From the NCBI RefSeq assembly GCF_003096415.1, contig NZ_QEKH01000016.1, positions 1-64,000 on the forward strand: a stretch of DNA of 64,000 nt, in the 5' to 3' direction. Under the pieces are notes generated by a model. The model worked only from the letters and a program-made list of their open reading frames with translations, was not told where the DNA came from and did not search any database. Positions within the stretch are counted from its first letter, which is position 1. Every line of letters starts with the position of its first letter. The stretch is from Victivallis vadensis (GTDB taxonomy: Bacteria > Verrucomicrobiota > Lentisphaeria > Victivallales > Victivallaceae). Of the stretch, positions 60,525-64,000 are shown one piece after another. Position numbers and translations under genes: made by a program.

Positions 60525-60605
60525 ATTTATTTTTTTACGAAAATAAATAAAAACAGACTTGCTTTTTGATGCCGTTTGTGTCATAATTAATTTACGAAAA
60601 TAAAT
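60525..60605. promoter_or_regulatory. Promoter and twin operator-like repeats of a LacI gene
   Basis: TTGCTT (60559-60564) and CATAAT (60582-60587) are 17 bp apart. The identical 15-mer TTTACGAAAATAAAT occurs at 60534-60548 and 60591-60605, flanking the promoter. The first is part of a 9-bp inverted repeat ATTTATTTT/AAAATAAAT (60525-60533/60540-60548). The remaining sequence from 60366 to 60524 shows no gene. Confidence 0.7.
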
Positions 60606-60620
60606 CAAAGGGCATTGGGA

Positions 60621-61643
60621 ATGGCACGACATAAAAAAGACATCAATATCCGGCTGGTGGCGGAACAGGCGGGTGTTTCGGTTGCGACGGTTTCGCGGGT
60701 GGTGAACAACCGCACCGACGTCAGCGAAACGGTGCGGCGCAAGGTTTCGGAGGTGATCGAGCGGTTCAACTTCGCTCCGACCAAGAGCGTCGAACGGCGG
60801 GTGAACATCGGCATCGTGGTCGCGCTGGACGGGCCTTTGATCAACGACTACATCACCCAGATCCTCGACGGGGTCGCCGGCTACAGCGACGGCGGCAACC
60901 TCGATGTGACCGTGGTGCTGTACCGGGTCTGCCCGGAAGCCAAGACACTGCTGCAGACCATCCGGGAGCGCCGCTGCGATGCGGTGGTGATCGTGCCGGC
61001 CGAACCGGTCGCGGACCAGCTGGACGACCTGCGCGACGCCGAAATCCCGACCATGCTGATCAACAGCGACCTGACCGGCCCGAAGATGGGCTATATCGGC
61101 AACGAATCCTATTCCGGTGCGGTCAAGGCGATGGAATACCTGATCGCCTGCGGCCACCGCCGGATCGGCTTCCTGTGCAACTCGCTTGTCAACAGCAACA
61201 ATCACACCCAGCGGCTTCAAGCCTACAAGGACGTACTCGCCCGGAACGGCATCGCCGGCGATCCGGCGTGGATCGTGCCGCACCATCCGACCGAACAGAC
61301 GGCGGACGCGGGGTTCGATCAGTGCCGTTCGCTGCTGAAACACGCGCCCGGCGTGACCGCGGTTTTCTGCACCAACGACGAGATGGCGATGGGGGCGATC
61401 AAGGCGTGCTGGGAGGCGGGGCTGCGGGTGCCGGACGATATTTCGGTGATCGGCTTCGACGGCCTGCCCTACGGCAAGTACCTGCATCCGGCTCTGACCA
61501 CGGTGCGCCAGCCGCTGACCGAACTCGGGGCCGGAGCGGTCCGCTATCTCGATGAGTTCCTGAAGGGGCAGCGTACCGTGCTGCCGGAAGAGACGCTCGG
61601 GACCGAGCTGGTGATCCGCGACTCTGTAACCACCGTCAAATAG
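60621..61643 (+). CDS. LacI-family transcriptional regulator
   Basis: A 340-aa regulator: helix-turn-helix I-R-L-V-A-E-Q-A-G-V-S-V-A-T-V-S-R-V-V-N-N-R at the N-terminus, then a sugar-binding sensor domain with A-V-F-C-T-N-D-E-M-A-M-G and the closing S-V-I-G-F-D-G. The hinge (F-N-F-A-P-T-K-S-V-E-R-R) lacks the usual A-R. Start ATG 60621 is supported by AAAGGG; a TTG two codons upstream is less likely. Twin repeats around its promoter suggest autoregulation. A secreted glycosidase gene follows after 11 bp, so the two form an operon. Confidence 0.9.
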   Translation: MARHKKDINIRLVAEQAGVSVATVSRVVNNRTDVSETVRRKVSEVIERFNFAPTKSVERRVNIGIVVALDGPLINDYITQILDGVAGYSDGGNLDVTVVLYRVCPEAKTLLQTIRERRCDAVVIVPAEPVADQLDDLRDAEIPTMLINSDLTGPKMGYIGNESYSGAVKAMEYLIACGHRRIGFLCNSLVNSNNHTQRLQAYKDVLARNGIAGDPAWIVPHHPTEQTADAGFDQCRSLLKHAPGVTAVFCTNDEMAMGAIKACWEAGLRVPDDISVIGFDGLPYGKYLHPALTTVRQPLTELGAGAVRYLDEFLKGQRTVLPEETLGTELVIRDSVTTVK

Positions 61644-61654
61644 GGGGAATCTTC

Positions 61655-64000
61655 ATGTCGAACATTTATGGTTGTATCGCCGCGGTGCTGCTGACCGCAA
61701 CCGTTGCCGGAGCTGACGATCTTCTGCTCTCGGACAATCCGGCCGGAAACGCATTCGATTCCGGCGTGAAACGGATCGCGACCGGCGCGGCGCTGACGTG
61801 GATCACCGACGGCGAATTCGCGACCGGATCCGCCGAACTGCTGAAAACCGGCAGCCGCCCGGACGGAACGAACCGGGTGCTGCTCGACGGGCGGCGCGGT
61901 TCCGACGGCAACTGTCAGGCGTTCGGCAACTGGGGCGGCCAGTATTACGGCACATTCGTGATCGACCTCAAGGCCGACTACCTGGTCACCCGCGCCTCGG
62001 TCTGGTCGCAGCAGACCAGAACGCAGGGAATCGAATCGCTGGAACTCCTGCTCAGCTCCGACGGCAAGAAATTCGTCGCGGTCGGCAGCGTGAAACCGGC
62101 GGACGACCTGCTGAACCGGACCGAGAAGCTGGGCGAGCGGATCGATCTCGTGCTGGAGAAACCGGCAATGGCCCGTTATGTGCAGTTCCGGGTCAAAAAG
62201 CATCCGGCCCGGATGCAGATGATTCTGGCCGAAGCGGCGGTCTGGGGCGCCCGGCTGCCGCAGGGGGCCGACCGGACCGTCTGGCTGCCGGAAAACCAGC
62301 GTCCCGAAGTCGCCGTGACCGGGCGCGGCATCGGCTCCGGCGCGCTGGCGCTCGACTGGAGCGGTTTCGGTTCGGCTTCACAGGTGAAAAACTACCGGCT
62401 CTACCGTTCGGCCAAGCCGTTTTCAAATGCGGCTTCCGGCCAAGCCGAGCGGATCGGTGAGTTTCCGGCCCGCATCACGAAAACGACCGTCTATCCGCTG
62501 ACGCCCGGCGACACCCTCCACTACGGCGTCACGGCGGTTTACGAGGACGGCGAATCCCCGGCGGTGAAGCCTTTCACCTACACCGTGCCGCAACCGCTGG
62601 AGTTGAAGACCTTCGGCGATATGCTTGCGATCAACCATTTCTGGGGCGGCGGAGGAGCGCGCCATACGCCGCGTACCCGTGAATGGGAGACCGTCGCGCT
62701 GGACCTGCTGGCCGAATCGCCGTTCAGGACGATCCGCTGGTGGGAGAGCTATCCCGAAATCGTCGGGAAATTCTACGACCGGGGCATCGCCGTGACGACC
62801 TTTTCCGGGGAGCGCAACTACAGAAACGGCAAACAGCTCGGCATCCACCTTTTCGGCTCCGGCAACGAACCGCACCTGCACGGCATCCGGGGCGGCGAAC
62901 ACGCCAAACGGGTGGCGCAAATCAACCGCGACCTGAAAAAGGAGATTCCGCAGGCGCTGCTTTATGCTCCGACCGTCTGCCTCGACGGCCGCTCGCTGGA
63001 GTTTCTCGAAGCGTTCTACGCTGCCGGAGCGAAAGAACACTTTGACGTACTGGATGTTCACAACTACCTCGGCAATACCGCCGACTTCAGCTATCCGCCG
63101 GGCTATCCCTCCGGCAGCCCGGAGGGACTGTTCGAGCGGATCGCGAAGGTCAAGGCGATCATGGCGAAATACGGCGATGCGGACAAGCCGATGATCACCA
63201 CCGAATTCGGCTACACCGACTGCAACGTCGCCAATCCGGTCGGGGAGATGACGCCGGAGCGCAAGGCCGCGTTTCTGGTGCGCGGGCTGGTGATCCAGCA
63301 CGTGCTCGGCTTTCGGCGGGTGTTCGTGTACAGCTTCTGGGACGAGGGGGAGGACCCCAATTATACCGAGCACGCATTCGGCCTCGTCGATTACAAACTC
63401 CAGAAAAAGCCCGTTTATTTCGCCAGCCAGGTGCTGGGCCGCGAACTTGGCGACTGCGTGTACGATTCCAAAATGAAGGGAGCCGACGAAGTGAACTACG
63501 GCTACGTCTACCGCAAAGCGGCGGGAAAACGGTACGTGACCGTCGTCTGGAACGGCGCTTCCGGGATGGCCGGAACTTTCCGCACCCAACCGGGAACCGT
63601 CATCGTCACCGCGATGACAGGCGGTAAAAAGGAGGTCAAAACCGCTCCGGACGGCAGCTTCCGGGCCCTCTACGGCCCCGCCCCGGTCTATCTTGAAAGC
63701 GCCGCCCCGGCCGAGCTGGTCAAAACCGCCAAGGTGGAGAAACAGCTTGCCGCCGACCGGGTCATCCTGAAGCCGGACGCTTCAGTCGTGGTCACCGGAG
63801 CCGGGCATCGTGCCGGGATCGGCGCAACGCTCTCCAATCCGACCTCCGAAACACTCGACGTGCAATTGTCGCTCGAATCGCCGGAAGGCAAAACGCTTGC
63901 GGCGCGGACGGTCAGGCTCGCGCCGGGCAAGAGCGAACACGCAGTTCTCGCGGCGCCGTCCGGAACCGGGCTGATCCTCGACCGGTACGAGCTGGCGATC
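61655..64000 (+). CDS. Secreted clan GH-A glycosidase, 3' end outside the window
   Basis: The open frame runs from ATG 61655 to the window edge (782 codons) without a stop. MSNIYGCIAAVLLTATVAGA is a signal peptide. Residues ~25-195 resemble a discoidin/F5-8C-type binding domain (Y-Y-G-T-F-V-I-D-L-K-A-D, V-Q-F-R-V-K-K), and ~215-305 an FN3-like domain. The TIM barrel from ~310 has a likely acid/base Glu405 in G-S-G-N-E-P-H and a likely nucleophile Glu517 in M-I-T-T-E-F-G-Y. A beta domain with possible binding function follows ~620. GGGGGAATCTTC precedes the start. The family (GH39, GH5 or a related one) and substrate cannot be fixed. Confidence 0.8.
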   Translation, partial: MSNIYGCIAAVLLTATVAGADDLLLSDNPAGNAFDSGVKRIATGAALTWITDGEFATGSAELLKTGSRPDGTNRVLLDGRRGSDGNCQAFGNWGGQYYGTFVIDLKADYLVTRASVWSQQTRTQGIESLELLLSSDGKKFVAVGSVKPADDLLNRTEKLGERIDLVLEKPAMARYVQFRVKKHPARMQMILAEAAVWGARLPQGADRTVWLPENQRPEVAVTGRGIGSGALALDWSGFGSASQVKNYRLYRSAKPFSNAASGQAERIGEFPARITKTTVYPLTPGDTLHYGVTAVYEDGESPAVKPFTYTVPQPLELKTFGDMLAINHFWGGGGARHTPRTREWETVALDLLAESPFRTIRWWESYPEIVGKFYDRGIAVTTFSGERNYRNGKQLGIHLFGSGNEPHLHGIRGGEHAKRVAQINRDLKKEIPQALLYAPTVCLDGRSLEFLEAFYAAGAKEHFDVLDVHNYLGNTADFSYPPGYPSGSPEGLFERIAKVKAIMAKYGDADKPMITTEFGYTDCNVANPVGEMTPERKAAFLVRGLVIQHVLGFRRVFVYSFWDEGEDPNYTEHAFGLVDYKLQKKPVYFASQVLGRELGDCVYDSKMKGADEVNYGYVYRKAAGKRYVTVVWNGASGMAGTFRTQPGTVIVTAMTGGKKEVKTAPDGSFRALYGPAPVYLESAAPAELVKTAKVEKQLAADRVILKPDASVVVTGAGHRAGIGATLSNPTSETLDVQLSLESPEGKTLAARTVRLAPGKSEHAVLAAPSGTGLILDRYELAI

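Overview
The window comes from a GC-rich bacterial chromosome (roughly 60% GC by eye) that most resembles Lentisphaerota, of the Victivallis kind. This is an inference. It rests on repeated secreted prepilin-like genes (start motif [19 protein letters not shown]-terminal H-X9-DG motif), many LacI/GntR regulators, pectin/rhamnose-directed enzymes and ordinary Gram-negative housekeeping genes. No rRNA, tRNA, CRISPR array, transposase or phage gene was seen.

Layout. 1-4915: prepilin-like gene and a secreted rhamnogalacturonan lyase. 4916-7733: an isopropylmalate/citramalate synthase-type gene behind a candidate attenuator, a repeat block and a small cupin. 7734-9442: an AT-rich pocket with two pseudopilin genes. 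9481-14240: lipid A-type acyltransferase, the divergent coaD-yceD and ribF-(HTH/coiled-coil)-acpS operons. 14281-19887: divergent GH78-like protein, xerD, DJ-1-like protein, tgt. 19889-31276: two divergent carbohydrate operons. On the minus strand: LacI regulator, prepilin, GH110-like beta-helix, GH42-like protein. On the plus strand: GntR regulator, carbohydrate-binding protein, prepilin, GH39-like glycosidase. 31340-41327: prepilin remnant, uvrA, lactonase, sugar-phosphate epimerase, repeats, nitroreductase, hisF, malic enzyme. 41328-46036: structured GC-rich repeats around a GH78 rhamnosidase and a methyltransferase. 46037-52573: zwf, a lipoprotein, a sugar-type MFS transporter, a LacI regulator and a DapA-family lyase. 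52574-60305: a regulatory region, a prepilin with an odd leader, a LamG/FG-GAP protein, an SSS symporter and an acetylxylan-esterase-family protein. 60525-64000: LacI regulator and a secreted glycosidase that runs off the window.

Working together. At least four carbohydrate loci follow one plan: an optional autoregulated LacI/GntR regulator, one prepilin-like protein, then secreted lyases or hydrolases with binding domains, sometimes with a transporter. The genes are packed with gaps of about 8-18 bp, so the prepilins are probably co-expressed with the enzymes. Promoters are easy to read: many fit TTGACA/TATAAT with a 17-bp spacer, and several carry palindromes suited to LacI-type repressors. 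Two families of GC-rich, hairpin-rich intergenic repeats sit close to gene ends. One keeps its stems through compensatory base changes between copies.
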